NCBI GenBank assembly: GCA_001828605.1
Contig: MHZB01000064.1
Coordinates: 1 to 49,385, forward strand
Direction: 5' to 3'
DNA: 49,385 nucleotides
Source of the DNA: Planctomycetes bacterium RIFCSPLOWO2_12_FULL_50_35
GTDB taxonomy: Bacteria; Planctomycetota; Brocadiia; Brocadiales; Bathyanammoxibiaceae
In this document: positions 9,564 through 19,983 of the stretch, piece after piece
How positions within the stretch are numbered: the first letter of the stretch is position 1
How the letters are laid out: each line of letters starts with the position of its first letter
Position numbers and translations under genes: made by a program
The notes under the pieces: generated by a model
Told to the model about the DNA's origin: nothing
The model's input: the letters and a program-made list of their open reading frames with translations, nothing else
Database searches by the model: none

Positions 9564-9691
9564 GTAGTGGTCGAGCTTGCTCGACCGTTCATGGGGGCAA
9601 CCCTCTGTGGTTACCCTTCTTGTGGGGGCAGGTACGGGGACCTTGCCCCTATCATAAAATAATGTGCTGGCAGAGCAAGCTCTGCCACTAC
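9564..9691. repeat. GTAG...CTAC palindromic unit
   Basis: TGTAGTGGTCGAGCTTGCTCGACC...GCTGGCAGAGCAAGCTCTGCCACTACA. Confidence 0.7.
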
Positions 9692-9720
9692 AATAACATA
9701 AACATAAATTATACTAGAAG

Positions 9721-11646
9721 TTAAAGCTTGAGGGCCGCCTCTGCCCCTTCCGCCACCGCCTCCAGGGCCGTACGCCCCTCGCGGGCGTCACCGACGACGT
9801 ACTGCTCCTTTACTATGCCATCCAGGGCCTCTGCAAGGTCTTTGTTGGGTTTGTGAAGGCTTGCCATAACAATGCCGTCAAATCCGTCTAACCTCTCATT
9901 GCCTTCACTCCTCTTATTAATTACCAAAAATCCCGGCCCCACCTCAACCACCTTTGCACTCATAAGGATGTTGGCGCCGCCTTTTTTCAGCCTCTCTGAG
10001 ACGTGAAAACGGGGGTGCGCCACCAGGCCTATGCCCAACATCCTTCTCATCTCAATGACGGTCACCTTCTTGCCCCTGGTTAAAAGAAAGTCTCCCAGCT
10101 CACAACCCTCCGGACCGCCTCCCACTATGGCCACGTTTTCACCCAATGCGTCAGGCCTGTTAAAGGCATCCTTCACGTCAAAAAGATTATTGCCTGTGGT
10201 GCCCGGAATGTTCACGAATTCGTCCTTGGCTCCACACGCCAGGATGACGACGTCCGGCGCAAATTTCTTTATGGCGGCGGCCGTTGCCTCTTTGTTGCAC
10301 TGTATGTCTTCAGTATATTTTTTCGCATGTCTCACAAGGTAATCAAGAAACTTACCCATATTCTCCTTCTTGGGCGCCATGGTTGCATAACGATACCTGC
10401 CACCAAGGTCTGCGCCCTTCTCCCAGAGCCACACCTTATGACCTCGTTCCCCGGCAGTGGCCGCGGCAGAAAGCCCTGCAGGGCCGCCGCCCACTACAAG
10501 GACACGCCTTGGCTTGGTTTGTGGCATCTTTTCAATTTCCCATTCTTTTCCGATGAAAGGGTTCACGGTGCATATAAGTTTTCTTTCAATAATACTCTCT
10601 ATACAGCGATTACAGGAGATGCACGGCCTGATTTCGTCTAATCGCCCATCTTTCGCTTTAACTGGAAGGTGTGGGTCTGCAATAAGGGCCCTGCCCATGC
10701 TGACAAGGTCCGCCTTGCCCTCTTTGAGCGCCTTTTCTGCCATCTCCGGCCCTAGAATACGTCCCACCGTAATTATAGGCACACCTACCACGGACTTTAT
10801 GCCGGCCGCCAGGTGCACAAAACAACCCTCTTCCAAGTAGTAGCAAGGGATATTGTAGACTGCGGACGAGCTGTTACATGCCGATACGTGGAGGGCGCTT
10901 GCGCCGGCACGCTCGAGTATCTTTGCGATGACCTTGCTCTCCTCCAGCTTAAGGCCCTCGTCCGTATATTCATCGGCGCTTATCCTGCAAATAACGGGAA
11001 AGCCGTCCGGTACCCCGTCCCTTATCGCCTCCACTATCTCACGTGCAAACCTCGACCTTCTGTCGGTGTTACCGCCGTAGTCATCCAGTCTTTTATTAGT
11101 CTCCGGAGAAAAGAACTGGTTTACGAGATAGCCATGGGCCATGTGTATCTCAACGCCGTCCGCCCCGGCACGCACAACCCTTTCCGCCCCATCGGCGAAT
11201 CTCTTGATTATCTCCCCTATCTCCGCGGCAGACAGTTCTCTGGGCATTGTCCTGGTCAGCGGGCTGGGGATGGGGGACGGCGCAACAGGGGCAACACCCG
11301 TACAGAACTTAAGGGCCTCCTTGCCTGCATGGTTCAGTTGAATAACTACCTTGCCCCCTACCTTGTGGACCTCATCTGCAAGACGTTTCAGGCCGTCTAC
11401 GTACTTGTCGTCATGAATGCACATCATGCCGTCATTAATCCTGCCCTCAGGGTCAACAGAGATATTTTCAACCGTCACGTACCCGGCTCCGCCTTTCGCC
11501 CTCTCGCGGTAATAGGAGATAACCTCATCGGTAACGAAGCCATCCTTGTCGCAAAGATGGGTCTCCATCGCAGGCAATACAATGCGGTTTTTTATCTCCA
11601 TGGAACCTATGCGGAAGGGACTAAAAAGCCTAGGAAACGACTCCAT
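9721..11646 (-). CDS. NADH:flavin oxidoreductase / 2,4-dienoyl-CoA reductase-like (OYE domain + FAD/NAD domain)
   Basis: N-terminal OYE TIM barrel, CISCNRCI...CTVNP cluster motif, GGGPAGLSAA and GGGPEGCELG nucleotide-binding motifs. Confidence 0.88.
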   Translation of the reverse strand: MESFPRLFSPFRIGSMEIKNRIVLPAMETHLCDKDGFVTDEVISYYRERAKGGAGYVTVENISVDPEGRINDGMMCIHDDKYVDGLKRLADEVHKVGGKVVIQLNHAGKEALKFCTGVAPVAPSPIPSPLTRTMPRELSAAEIGEIIKRFADGAERVVRAGADGVEIHMAHGYLVNQFFSPETNKRLDDYGGNTDRRSRFAREIVEAIRDGVPDGFPVICRISADEYTDEGLKLEESKVIAKILERAGASALHVSACNSSSAVYNIPCYYLEEGCFVHLAAGIKSVVGVPIITVGRILGPEMAEKALKEGKADLVSMGRALIADPHLPVKAKDGRLDEIRPCISCNRCIESIIERKLICTVNPFIGKEWEIEKMPQTKPRRVLVVGGGPAGLSAAATAGERGHKVWLWEKGADLGGRYRYATMAPKKENMGKFLDYLVRHAKKYTEDIQCNKEATAAAIKKFAPDVVILACGAKDEFVNIPGTTGNNLFDVKDAFNRPDALGENVAIVGGGPEGCELGDFLLTRGKKVTVIEMRRMLGIGLVAHPRFHVSERLKKGGANILMSAKVVEVGPGFLVINKRSEGNERLDGFDGIVMASLHKPNKDLAEALDGIVKEQYVVGDAREGRTALEAVAEGAEAALKL

Positions 11647-11657
11647 GACTCTCCTCT

Positions 11658-12821
11658 CTAGCTGGTAACCTTAACACAGTCCTCTGACCTGCTCTCTGCC
11701 GGATGCCAATCGTGGTCAAACCTGCCGTTTGGCCTTACTATCTCTCTATAAAGCGTATCTCTCTCCACCGGACTCCGCCCCGCCTCTTCAATGAGTCTTA
11801 CAATCTCGGTCACCGACAACTCCTCAGGCGTATCGGCCCCTGCCGAATGGGTTATCCTCTCCACCACCACAGTGCCATCTATATCGTCTACCCCGAAGCT
11901 CAGCGATACCTGGGCAAGCTTTATGCCCAGCATAATCCAGAAGGCCTTTATGTGGGGGAAATTGTCCAGCATCAACCTGCCGATGGCCAGGGTCTTTAGG
12001 TCAAGAGCGGCAGTAGTCCGAGGAAGCCCCTGCAGAAAGGTGTTATCGGAGTGAAACGCAAGCGGGATAAACGCCATAAATCCGCCGGTCTCGTCCTGGA
12101 GCCTTCTGAGCGCAAGCATGTGGTCTGTCCTCTCCTCGGCAGACTCCACGTGTCCGTACAGCATGGTGGCGTTGCTCCTCAGACCGAGACGGTGAGCCTC
12201 GCGCATAACACCCAGCCAGCCCTCTCCCGCCAGCTTGTCGGGACACAGCTCCTTCCTTACCCTGGATGAAAAGACCTCTGCCCCTCCCCCGGGGATAGAC
12301 CCTAGGCCGGCCCGCCTAAGCGCCGTCAGTGTATCCCTTAGCGAAAGACCCGCCCTCTCGGCCAGATGGGCAATCTCCACGGCAGTAAAGGCCTGGAGAT
12401 GCACCTGGGGATAACGCTCATGCAGTCTGCCAAGCATCTCAAGGTAGTAATCAAATCCCAGTTTAGGGTGCAGTCCACCCACAATGTGTATCTCCGTAGC
12501 CCCCTGCTCTACGACACCGTCCGCCTCATTCATCACCTCGTCCACGCCCATTGCATAACTGCCATCTTCTCCCTCCTCCTTAGAAAAGGCGCAGAACTTG
12601 CACTGATTCTTACAGACGTTGGAATAGTTTATGTGGCGGTTTACTATATAAAAGGTTTTGTTGCCGTTTTTGCGCTCCCTGACAATATTGGCCATGTGAC
12701 CGATTTGAAGGACATCATTCGAGGCATACAACCTGAGCCCGTCCTCCCGGCTTAACCTTTCACCGTCAACTACCTTTTTGTATATGTCTTTGAGACTGGA
12801 GGAGTTGAGTGTCTTCTTCAT
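11658..12821 (-). CDS. mqnE: Radical SAM aminofutalosine synthase (menaquinone futalosine pathway)
   Basis: HINYSNVCKNQCKFCAFSKEEGE (CxxxCxxC), IHIVGGLHPKLGFDYY, GGGAEVF...; MqnE/MqnC family, MqnE favoured. Confidence 0.82.
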   Translation of the reverse strand: MKKTLNSSSLKDIYKKVVDGERLSREDGLRLYASNDVLQIGHMANIVRERKNGNKTFYIVNRHINYSNVCKNQCKFCAFSKEEGEDGSYAMGVDEVMNEADGVVEQGATEIHIVGGLHPKLGFDYYLEMLGRLHERYPQVHLQAFTAVEIAHLAERAGLSLRDTLTALRRAGLGSIPGGGAEVFSSRVRKELCPDKLAGEGWLGVMREAHRLGLRSNATMLYGHVESAEERTDHMLALRRLQDETGGFMAFIPLAFHSDNTFLQGLPRTTAALDLKTLAIGRLMLDNFPHIKAFWIMLGIKLAQVSLSFGVDDIDGTVVVERITHSAGADTPEELSVTEIVRLIEEAGRSPVERDTLYREIVRPNGRFDHDWHPAESRSEDCVKVTS

Positions 12822-13012
12822 CTTTTTTCCTTATCAAACCCTAAGTTAGCGGAAAATTGCCGTAAAATCAAGGCAATATCAGTACTGCACCTTGATGACG
12901 ATTGTTTTATTGTACACTGCAAAAACCGGACGGGGGACATGAAGACACACAGTAAAGTCAAAATTGTTTGATTAAGTCTGCGTTATAAATTAGAATCTGT
13001 TTTAACGTTACC

Positions 13013-14281
13013 ATGGGCATAGAAGAGGCAAAAAAAGAGATTGCAAAGTGTGCAAAGTGCGGCAAGTGCCGCTCGGTCTGCCCCGTATTTCTTGAAACCG
13101 GCGACGAGACGCGCGTCGCAAGGGGCAGGATAAGCCTGGCGGAGGCCATATTCCAGGGAGAGATTTACTACAGCCCGGAACTCCGGGACTACATCTATTC
13201 CTGCAAAAAATGCCTGCGGTGTCAGGCCATTTGCCCCTCCGGAGTGGACTTTAGTACGATTATGGATGCGCTGTTAGAAGGTATAGAACAAAACATGGGT
13301 ATACCACCCCTGGCGCGCCTTATCCTCAGGCACGTGCTGCCCAGACGCGGCCTATTTGACTTCGTACTCAATCTGGTCTCCTTCGGCCAGAACTTTCTCC
13401 CAGGCGAGCGGCGGGGGAGTCTGCGACACCTGCCTCTGTTTTTTATGGGCAGGAGATGGGTGCCGCCCCTCGCCAGGCAGACTGTGCTGAATAAACACAG
13501 ACACACAAAAAAACTCGCTAACCCCAGGATGCGGGTGGGGTTCTTTGTGGGTTGCCTTACGAACTACGTATACCCCAATATGGCAGATTCCCTGATAAAC
13601 GTACTCAATAAGCTGGACATCGAGGTAGTCGTTCCATCCAAACAGGTGTGCTGCGGTATCCCCGCCAAGTCTCTGGGGGACACTACCGCGGCCAAGAAGC
13701 TGGCGCAGAAGAACAGGGAGGTCTTTGAGGCCGAAGACCTGGACGCCATCGTCTCCGGATGCGGCACCTGTACCCTGACAATAAAGAGGGATTACCTCAA
13801 GATGCTGGGTGACTCGTGGAGACCCATGCACGACAAGATTTACGATATCAACGTATTCCTCGAAAAATTTACCCAATACGAGACTGCTCCTATAGACTCT
13901 ACGGTTACCTATCACGACCCCTGTCACCTACGCTGGGGGCAGGGTATAATTAAAGAGCCCAGGAACGTAATCAAGCGGTGCGCCACGCTTAAGGAGATGG
14001 AGACCCCGGAAAGATGTTGCGGCGGAGGGGGCGTCTTCAGCCTGATATACCGTGACCTGTCCATGATGATTGGCGACCATAAGATAAAGGCCGTAGAAAA
14101 ATCCGGAGCGGAAAAGGTGGTAACGTCTTGCCCCGGATGTATGCTTCAACTGTCGGACCTTGCCGCCGGCAAGAACCTGCCCGTGGAGACGCTGCACGTG
14201 GTAGAACTCCTGGACAGGACACTCAAGAAAAACGGCAAAGAAGGCGTCGTCGCAGGACAAACGGTGGAGGTCAGCACTTGA
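13013..14281 (+). CDS. (Fe-S)-binding protein, GlcF/LutA-like with two CCG domains
   Basis: Two ferredoxin CxxCxxCxxxC(P) clusters (CAKCGKCRSVCP; CKKCLRCQAICP) and CCG motifs VCCGIPAK, CCGGGG. Confidence 0.85.
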   Translation: MGIEEAKKEIAKCAKCGKCRSVCPVFLETGDETRVARGRISLAEAIFQGEIYYSPELRDYIYSCKKCLRCQAICPSGVDFSTIMDALLEGIEQNMGIPPLARLILRHVLPRRGLFDFVLNLVSFGQNFLPGERRGSLRHLPLFFMGRRWVPPLARQTVLNKHRHTKKLANPRMRVGFFVGCLTNYVYPNMADSLINVLNKLDIEVVVPSKQVCCGIPAKSLGDTTAAKKLAQKNREVFEAEDLDAIVSGCGTCTLTIKRDYLKMLGDSWRPMHDKIYDINVFLEKFTQYETAPIDSTVTYHDPCHLRWGQGIIKEPRNVIKRCATLKEMETPERCCGGGGVFSLIYRDLSMMIGDHKIKAVEKSGAEKVVTSCPGCMLQLSDLAAGKNLPVETLHVVELLDRTLKKNGKEGVVAGQTVEVST

Positions 14282-14320
14282 CCTCAAACCTTTTCTCAGG
14301 GACACAGGTATCTAATTTCA

Positions 14321-14534
14321 ATTTGAGACCCCTGAAAAACCTTACGTAATGTCATTCTGAGGGAGTGAAGCGACCGAAGAATCTAAAAGTGTAGCGTCCG
14401 ATCTCCGCATCGGACGCCGCTCGCAGCGGTCGCACCGCCGTCGGGTGCGGAGACCCGACGCCACCGTAACCGATTGGATTCTTCGCTTCGTTCAGAATGA
14501 CATCATGTCACTGCAAGATTTTTGCAGAGACGTC
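14321..14534. repeat. Nested inverted-repeat cassette, three concentric layers
   Basis: Outer TTGAGACCCCTGAAAAAC / GATTTTTGCAGAGACGTC; middle GTCATTCTGAG...GAAGAATC / GATTCTTCGCTTCGTTCAGAATGAC; inner GTAGCGTCCGATCTCCGCATCGGACG. Confidence 0.75.
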
Positions 14535-14560
14535 GGTTTATGCACAAAGGGACAGCGGCC

Positions 14561-14962
14561 ATGCATGACAAGGTAGTGATTTCCACCAAGAATGCGCCTC
14601 AGGCCATCGGGCCGTACTCTCAGGGCATCCGAGCAGGCCCTCTCGTTTTCGTCTCCGGCCAGATACCCATTGACCCTGCCACGGGAGACGTCATCAAAGG
14701 CGACATACGCACGCAGACCCACCGGGTGCTTGAAAACCTTAGAGGTGTGCTGGAGGCTGCCGGTACGTCCCTGAAAGGGGTGGTAAAGACCACCATATTC
14801 CTGGCAAACATGGAGGACTACGGTGCGGTCAATGAGGTGTATGCCGAATTCTTTAAGGACTCCAAACCCGCACGCGCAACTGTTGAGGCATCGAGACTGC
14901 CCAAGGACGTGGGTGTGGAGATTGAGGCCATCGCCATAGTAGATACCGGGGGCAAAACATGA
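14561..14962 (+). CDS. ridA: RidA family reactive intermediate/imine deaminase
   Basis: [42 protein letters not shown]...; start adjusted from the ORF track's 14522. Confidence 0.93.
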   Translation: MHDKVVISTKNAPQAIGPYSQGIRAGPLVFVSGQIPIDPATGDVIKGDIRTQTHRVLENLRGVLEAAGTSLKGVVKTTIFLANMEDYGAVNEVYAEFFKDSKPARATVEASRLPKDVGVEIEAIAIVDTGGKT

Positions 14963-15861
14963 TACTTGTAACGGGCGGTACGGGCTTTGTTGGACGCAAT
15001 ATTGTAAGGAAGCTGGTACAGGAAGAGAAACAAAAGGTGAGATGCCTGGTAAGAAAGGGCGGGCGGCGAGAGGTGCTGGAAGGTCTCGACGTGGAATTAG
15101 TTGAGGGGGACATAACCTCTCCGGTAACGCTTGCCGGGGCAATGAGGGGCGTAGACGCGGTCATCCATATTGTGGGCATCATCAGAGAGATTCCCCCAGA
15201 CGTAACCTTTGAGAAGATACATGCGGAGGGCACGGCAAACGTGGTGGAGGCCGCCAAAAGGGCCGGGGTAAAGAAGTTTGTACACATGAGCGCCATGGGC
15301 TCACGAGCGGACACACCCAGCCGCTACCACACGACCAAATGGGCGGGGGAAGAGGCCGTCCGCTCAAGCGGGATCCCCTTCGTCATATTCCGTCCGTCAA
15401 TAATATGCGGCAAGGACGACGAGTTCGTGAACATGTTCGCACAGATGGTCAGACAGACGTGGTTCCTGCCCGTCTTCAATGTCATAGGCTCGGGGAAGGT
15501 AAAGATGCAGCCTATATACGTGGGCGACGTGGCGCACTGTTTTGTAAAGGCTGCCCTCAGCGCGGATATTGTAAACAAGACGTACGAACTGGGTGGGCCG
15601 GAACGGTTGTCCATAGATGAGATGCTGGATACCATTTTCAGGGTGATGGGAGTATGGAAGAGGAAGGTACACATGCCTATCACCGCCGCATGGCCAATGG
15701 CCTTCGTGATGGAGAAGACCTGTACGAAGCCCATGCTTACCCGCGAACAGCTCATTATGCTGAAGAGCGACAACGTGGGTGACATAACGGAGATGAAAAG
15801 GGACTTTAAACTGATGCCGATGCGGTTCGAGGACGCCATCAGAACCTACTTACAGGTTTGA
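14959..15861 (+). CDS. NAD(P)-binding SDR protein, complex I NDUFA9-subunit-like
   Basis: [34 protein letters not shown]... Rossmann motif; overlaps ridA stop by 4 nt. Confidence 0.85.
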   Translation: MILVTGGTGFVGRNIVRKLVQEEKQKVRCLVRKGGRREVLEGLDVELVEGDITSPVTLAGAMRGVDAVIHIVGIIREIPPDVTFEKIHAEGTANVVEAAKRAGVKKFVHMSAMGSRADTPSRYHTTKWAGEEAVRSSGIPFVIFRPSIICGKDDEFVNMFAQMVRQTWFLPVFNVIGSGKVKMQPIYVGDVAHCFVKAALSADIVNKTYELGGPERLSIDEMLDTIFRVMGVWKRKVHMPITAAWPMAFVMEKTCTKPMLTREQLIMLKSDNVGDITEMKRDFKLMPMRFEDAIRTYLQV

Positions 15862-15865
15862 AGAC

Positions 15866-16846
15866 GTGAACATGGACAAGCTTCTTCGGCAGTTGGTCTG
15901 CTGCCCCGATTGTAAGTCTGGGCTGTCTGAAAAGGATGATGCCCTCGAGTGCAAAGGCTGCAAAGCCGCATTCGCACTGGAAGACGGCATCCCTTTGCTC
16001 TTCTCACAAAAAATATCCCAAGACCCCCTGTACCAATCGTACAAGAACCAATACGACGAAGACCTGGCGGGGCAGCATGAGCATGATTCCAAGCACATCA
16101 AATATATGGAGATGGGCTTGTTGGAAAAACTAAGTTATCACGTCTCAGATTGCCGCGTAGCCATGCACACGTGGAACTCCGCAAGAAAACTCTCAAAACA
16201 CTTATCAACCTGTACAAGATTCATCGGCCCCACCGCCGGTCTTACGGTACTCGACATTGGGGCAAGCGAAGGCATCCTGCTGTCCGCTCTGGGAGGCAAC
16301 AGGGTGGCATTCGACATCTCCCCATCTCATCTGAAGCACATAAGGGGAAAAGACATACTGCGCGTATCCGGCTTCGCCGAGAGGCTCCCGTTTAAGGATG
16401 CGGTATTTGACAGGGTGGTATCAATCTTTCTTTTCGAACACGTCCTCAGGCCGGAGGAATTGGCCGGCGAGATAACCAGGGTGCTCAGACCGTCGGGCAA
16501 GGCAATACTGGGCGTACCGTTCAACGAGGACCCGGAAAGGTTGTTTGAATTAGAGGAAGATCCTGCGAAAGGGGCGGCTCTGGAAACGCAACCACGAGGG
16601 GATAGGAAGAGCCACAAACCGCCAACCCTGCATTTTCGCAACTTCGAAAGAGTAGAAGACCTTACACGCTTTTTCCCGGAGCTTCATTTGACGAAGACAC
16701 AATATTATTTTTACAAAAGAAAGAGACACTTCCCAAAATGGTTTAAGACGCTTTTAAGGCCGCTCCGCTGGGCGCCAGACTCTTTTAAGAAAACCTTCCC
16801 GTCCGCCTTCGCCCCCTCCCTGCTGCAGATAGAGCTGACACGCTGA
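15866..16846 (+). CDS. Class I SAM-dependent methyltransferase with N-terminal Trm112/zinc-ribbon-like segment
   Basis: LVCCPDCKSGLSEKDDALECKGCKAAFALEDGIPLLF then VLDIGASEGILLSAL and VSIFLFEHVLRPEELAGEITRVLRPSGKAI. Confidence 0.8.
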   Translation: MNMDKLLRQLVCCPDCKSGLSEKDDALECKGCKAAFALEDGIPLLFSQKISQDPLYQSYKNQYDEDLAGQHEHDSKHIKYMEMGLLEKLSYHVSDCRVAMHTWNSARKLSKHLSTCTRFIGPTAGLTVLDIGASEGILLSALGGNRVAFDISPSHLKHIRGKDILRVSGFAERLPFKDAVFDRVVSIFLFEHVLRPEELAGEITRVLRPSGKAILGVPFNEDPERLFELEEDPAKGAALETQPRGDRKSHKPPTLHFRNFERVEDLTRFFPELHLTKTQYYFYKRKRHFPKWFKTLLRPLRWAPDSFKKTFPSAFAPSLLQIELTR

Positions 16847-16925
16847 GAAAAAGAGGCAGATTCTACAAGCCAAGGATTATGCCGGGGAGCCAATAATTGT
16901 AAAGCACATTGTGCAAGTATATATC

Positions 16926-17142
16926 TTACAGATGGTTATCAGGATTCTCTTTATCTAATTTCCACTTCAGGGAATGTTGATTATGTATTCACTGGTTTCA
17001 TTCAAGTCCTGTTCATTGCGTATAACGTGTTCGTAGTAATTGCGCTGCCAGATGCGGTTTCCTGGGGTATTGAATGTTTGATTAATCGATCTAGTTGTCC
17101 AATATTTGGAATATGCAACAATTTGTCCCAATGTGGATTTTT
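16926..17142 (-). pseudogene. C-terminal remnant of a REP-associated tyrosine transposase (RAYT, IS200-like Y1_Tnp superfamily), frameshifted
   Basis: Minus-strand translation KSTLGQIVAYSKYWTTRSINQTFNTPGNRIWQRNYYEHVIRNEQDLNETSEYIINIP* (TGA at 16967-16969). The next frame continues LKWKLDKENPDNHL* with stop at 16926-16928. WQRNYYEHVIRNE-DL...YI-NNP-KW-LD-ENP is the classic RAYT C-terminus. Confidence 0.85.
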
Positions 17143-17169
17143 GTAGGGGCGAGGTCGCCTCGCCCCTAC
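17143..17169. repeat. GTAG-footed palindrome abutting RAYT remnant
   Basis: GTAGGGGCGAGGTCGCCTCGCCCCTAC. Confidence 0.85.
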
Positions 17170-17200
17170 GATTTTATATGCACTGTTTACAAGACCTGCG

Positions 17201-18259
17201 TTACACAATCTCCACCAGGCGTTTGCCCTTTATTACCTTCCCTATGACCACGGCGTCCTGACCCTCTGCCCGGAGAATCCGTATTACCGAATCCCCGTAA
17301 CAGTCTCCCACGATAAGCACCATGCCTATGCCCATATTGAATACCTGGTACATCTCATCTTCCGGCACGTCTCCCAGTCTCTTGATAAGCTTAAAGACGG
17401 GATAAGGCGTCCAGCTATTTTTTTCTATCCTAACCGCCGTACCCTGGGGCAGGATACGCGGTATGTTCCCGGGGAACCCCCCCCCGGTAATGTGTGCGAT
17501 ACCTTTCACCACGCGTTTTACCTTGTAGTGCTCCAACACCCTCTTCATGGCCTTAACGTAAATCTTTGTGGGCCTCAACAGTTCCTCTCCCAGTGTCACG
17601 CCAAGCTCCTCAACCTTCTTCCTGACGGACCACTTCTGTTTCTGGAAAAAGATTTTTCGTACAAGAGAAAAGCCGTTGCTGTGCAGCCCGCTTGAGGAAA
17701 GACCCACCACCACATCCCCCGGTACAATGGTCTTGCCGAGTATCAGGCCCTTCTTTTCCCTGACCCCTACCGCAAACCCGGCGAGGTCGTATTCGCCATT
17801 GTGATAAAAATCCGGCATCTCAGCGGTCTCCCCTCCGAGTAAGGCGCATTCGGCCTCCTTACATCCCGCGACTATACCTTTGATTACCTGATGTAACCGG
17901 GAAGGCACTACCTTGCTGGACGCAATGTAGTCGAGAAAAAAGAGGGGGTCGGCACCCATGGTCAAGACGTCGTTAACGCACATGGCTACGAGGTCTATGC
18001 CAACCGTATCGTGCTTATCCATCATAAACGCTATCTTAAGCTTTGTCCCGACACCATCGGTTGAGGCGACCAGCACGGGTTGACGGTATTTCTTGAACAG
18101 GCGGTTTTCGTAATGAAGGCTGAAGAGTCCACTAAAGCCGTCGGGGCATTCGATGACCCTTGGACCAAAGGTCTTTCGCATATCCGCATGTATGTCCCCG
18201 GTGAATTTCTCCTTGGTGGATATATCCACACCTGCATCTTTATAAGATATTGGGGACAT
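17201..18259 (-). CDS. purM: Phosphoribosylformylglycinamidine cyclo-ligase
   Basis: MSPISYKDAGVDISTKEKF...STDGVGTKLKIAF...GGETAEMPDFY; start moved in from 18349 to avoid overlap with purF. Confidence 0.93.
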   Translation of the reverse strand: MSPISYKDAGVDISTKEKFTGDIHADMRKTFGPRVIECPDGFSGLFSLHYENRLFKKYRQPVLVASTDGVGTKLKIAFMMDKHDTVGIDLVAMCVNDVLTMGADPLFFLDYIASSKVVPSRLHQVIKGIVAGCKEAECALLGGETAEMPDFYHNGEYDLAGFAVGVREKKGLILGKTIVPGDVVVGLSSSGLHSNGFSLVRKIFFQKQKWSVRKKVEELGVTLGEELLRPTKIYVKAMKRVLEHYKVKRVVKGIAHITGGGFPGNIPRILPQGTAVRIEKNSWTPYPVFKLIKRLGDVPEDEMYQVFNMGIGMVLIVGDCYGDSVIRILRAEGQDAVVIGKVIKGKRLVEIV

Positions 18260-18309
18260 AACATGAGACCCTTTTAGAGGTTTGTGAGGCGAGACACGAT
18301 CTTTAAAGA

Positions 18310-19722
18310 CTACACCACAATTATGTGTTCCCCGGCCTTTTCTTCCCACTCTTCCAAGTCCGCAGGAACCTTCTTAACTACCTCTGCCGGCACGGGGTAC
18401 TTACCTGCGAAACAGGCAACACAGTAGTCCTTCGGGGGAGAAGTACAGCTCAAGAGGCCCTCTATACTGAGATAACCCAGACTGTCTACCTCCAGGAACT
18501 CAGGTATCTCCTCCAGCGGGCGGACGGCCGCTATAAGTTCCTCCCTAATCTGAAAATCTATACCGTAATAACACGGATAGCGATGCGGCGGACAGCTAAT
18601 CCTTACGTGGATCTCCTTTGCACCGGCCCTCCTCAGCAGCCCGAAACGGCTCTTGGAGGTGGTACCCCGTACGATTGAGTCGTCCACCACTATAACCCTT
18701 TTGCCTGCGACCACGCTTGAGATGGCGTTTAGCTTAATCTCTGCCTTTTGATGCCGCTGCTCGACCCGGGGCAGAATAAAGGTGCGGCCTACATAATGGT
18801 TACGTACAAAGCCCCTCTCCAAAGGGATTCCAGAGACCTGTGAATAGCCAATGGCCGCAGAATTTCCCCCCTCGGGCACAGGGACCACTATATCCGCCTC
18901 TACCGGACACTCCTCAGCCAGCTTGGCGCCCAACCGCTTGCGAAAGAGGTGGACGTTCTCTCCGTATACGACACTGTCCGGTCTGGAAAAGTATATCAGC
19001 TCAAAGATACAATAGGACGGCTTCGCCGCAGCAAAGGTCTCCGTCCTCAGGCCGTCCTTGTTTATGTGGACTATCTCGCCGGGAGAAACCTCTCTAAGAT
19101 ATTCCGCCCCAACCTGGTCAAGGGCGCAACTCTCCGAGGCCACGGCGTAGCCGTCCTTCAACTTACCGATGCATAACGGCCTGAAACCGTTGGGGTCTCT
19201 GACGGCAATCAGCTCTTCCGGAGTAAGGATTAAGAGCGAAAATGCCCCCCTAAGGTCTCCCAGAAGGCCGGGGAGATTCTCACAGTACTCAGGCCTTGCC
19301 ATCAGATGCAAAATCGCCTCGCTGTCACTGGAGGTTTGGAATACGGCGCCGCTCCTCTTAAGGGACCTTCTAAGCGATACGGCATTAACCAATTGCCCGT
19401 TGTGCGCAATCGCAACCGGACCCTTGGAGTACTCGGCCACAAATGGTTGTGCGTTTTGCCGTTCGCTCCTGCCAACGGTAGAATAGCGGATGTGCCCTAT
19501 GGCAGCGGAGTTCCTCAAGAGTTTAAGGTCTTGCAAATTGAAGACGCTGCTGACCAGGCCCATGCCCTTGTGCCAGACTATATCGCTGCCGTCTGTGGAA
19601 GCTATACCAGCGCTTTCTTCGCCGCGATGTTGAAGGGAATAAAGTCCATAGTAAACCTTCTCCGCAGCGTCCACGCTACCATAAACACCAAAAAGCCCGC
19701 ACTCGTGCTTTATCGCATCCAT
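18310..19722 (-). CDS. purF: Amidophosphoribosyltransferase
   Basis: ECGLFGVYG...YYGLYSLQHRGEESAGI; VDDSIVRGTTSK PRPP-binding motif. Confidence 0.95.
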   Translation of the reverse strand: MDAIKHECGLFGVYGSVDAAEKVYYGLYSLQHRGEESAGIASTDGSDIVWHKGMGLVSSVFNLQDLKLLRNSAAIGHIRYSTVGRSERQNAQPFVAEYSKGPVAIAHNGQLVNAVSLRRSLKRSGAVFQTSSDSEAILHLMARPEYCENLPGLLGDLRGAFSLLILTPEELIAVRDPNGFRPLCIGKLKDGYAVASESCALDQVGAEYLREVSPGEIVHINKDGLRTETFAAAKPSYCIFELIYFSRPDSVVYGENVHLFRKRLGAKLAEECPVEADIVVPVPEGGNSAAIGYSQVSGIPLERGFVRNHYVGRTFILPRVEQRHQKAEIKLNAISSVVAGKRVIVVDDSIVRGTTSKSRFGLLRRAGAKEIHVRISCPPHRYPCYYGIDFQIREELIAAVRPLEEIPEFLEVDSLGYLSIEGLLSCTSPPKDYCVACFAGKYPVPAEVVKKVPADLEEWEEKAGEHIIVV

Positions 19723-19983
19723 CGAACTATTATCCTCGATTGGGACTATTCCTGTCTTCCTGACAAACGGTCAATAAAAGGGTAGGATTATATAGGTATG
19801 CCTCATACATGCAGATTCTTGATGCCTCCATAGAAAACTTAATTATAGCATCCTTGCCATACCAGTCAATACATTCTCTGCCGGTGCTAAGGGGCGGAGC
19901 CTTACTCTAGTGCATATTATACAAGGACTTCAGATAAAAACCTTGAAGGCAAAACTATATTATGATAATGATACATCCTGCAG

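Noticed and set aside
10813-11661. 282-aa plus-strand ORF
   Set aside because: Entirely antisense to the OYE-family oxidoreductase; no domain features.
17002-17208. 68-aa minus ORF overlapping purM end
   Set aside because: Wrong frame across the RAYT remnant and palindrome; the RAYT frame gives recognisable protein similarity.
19860-19980. TPP riboswitch upstream of thiE
   Set aside because: Did not find the CUGAGA and ACCUGAU-type conserved thi-box elements.
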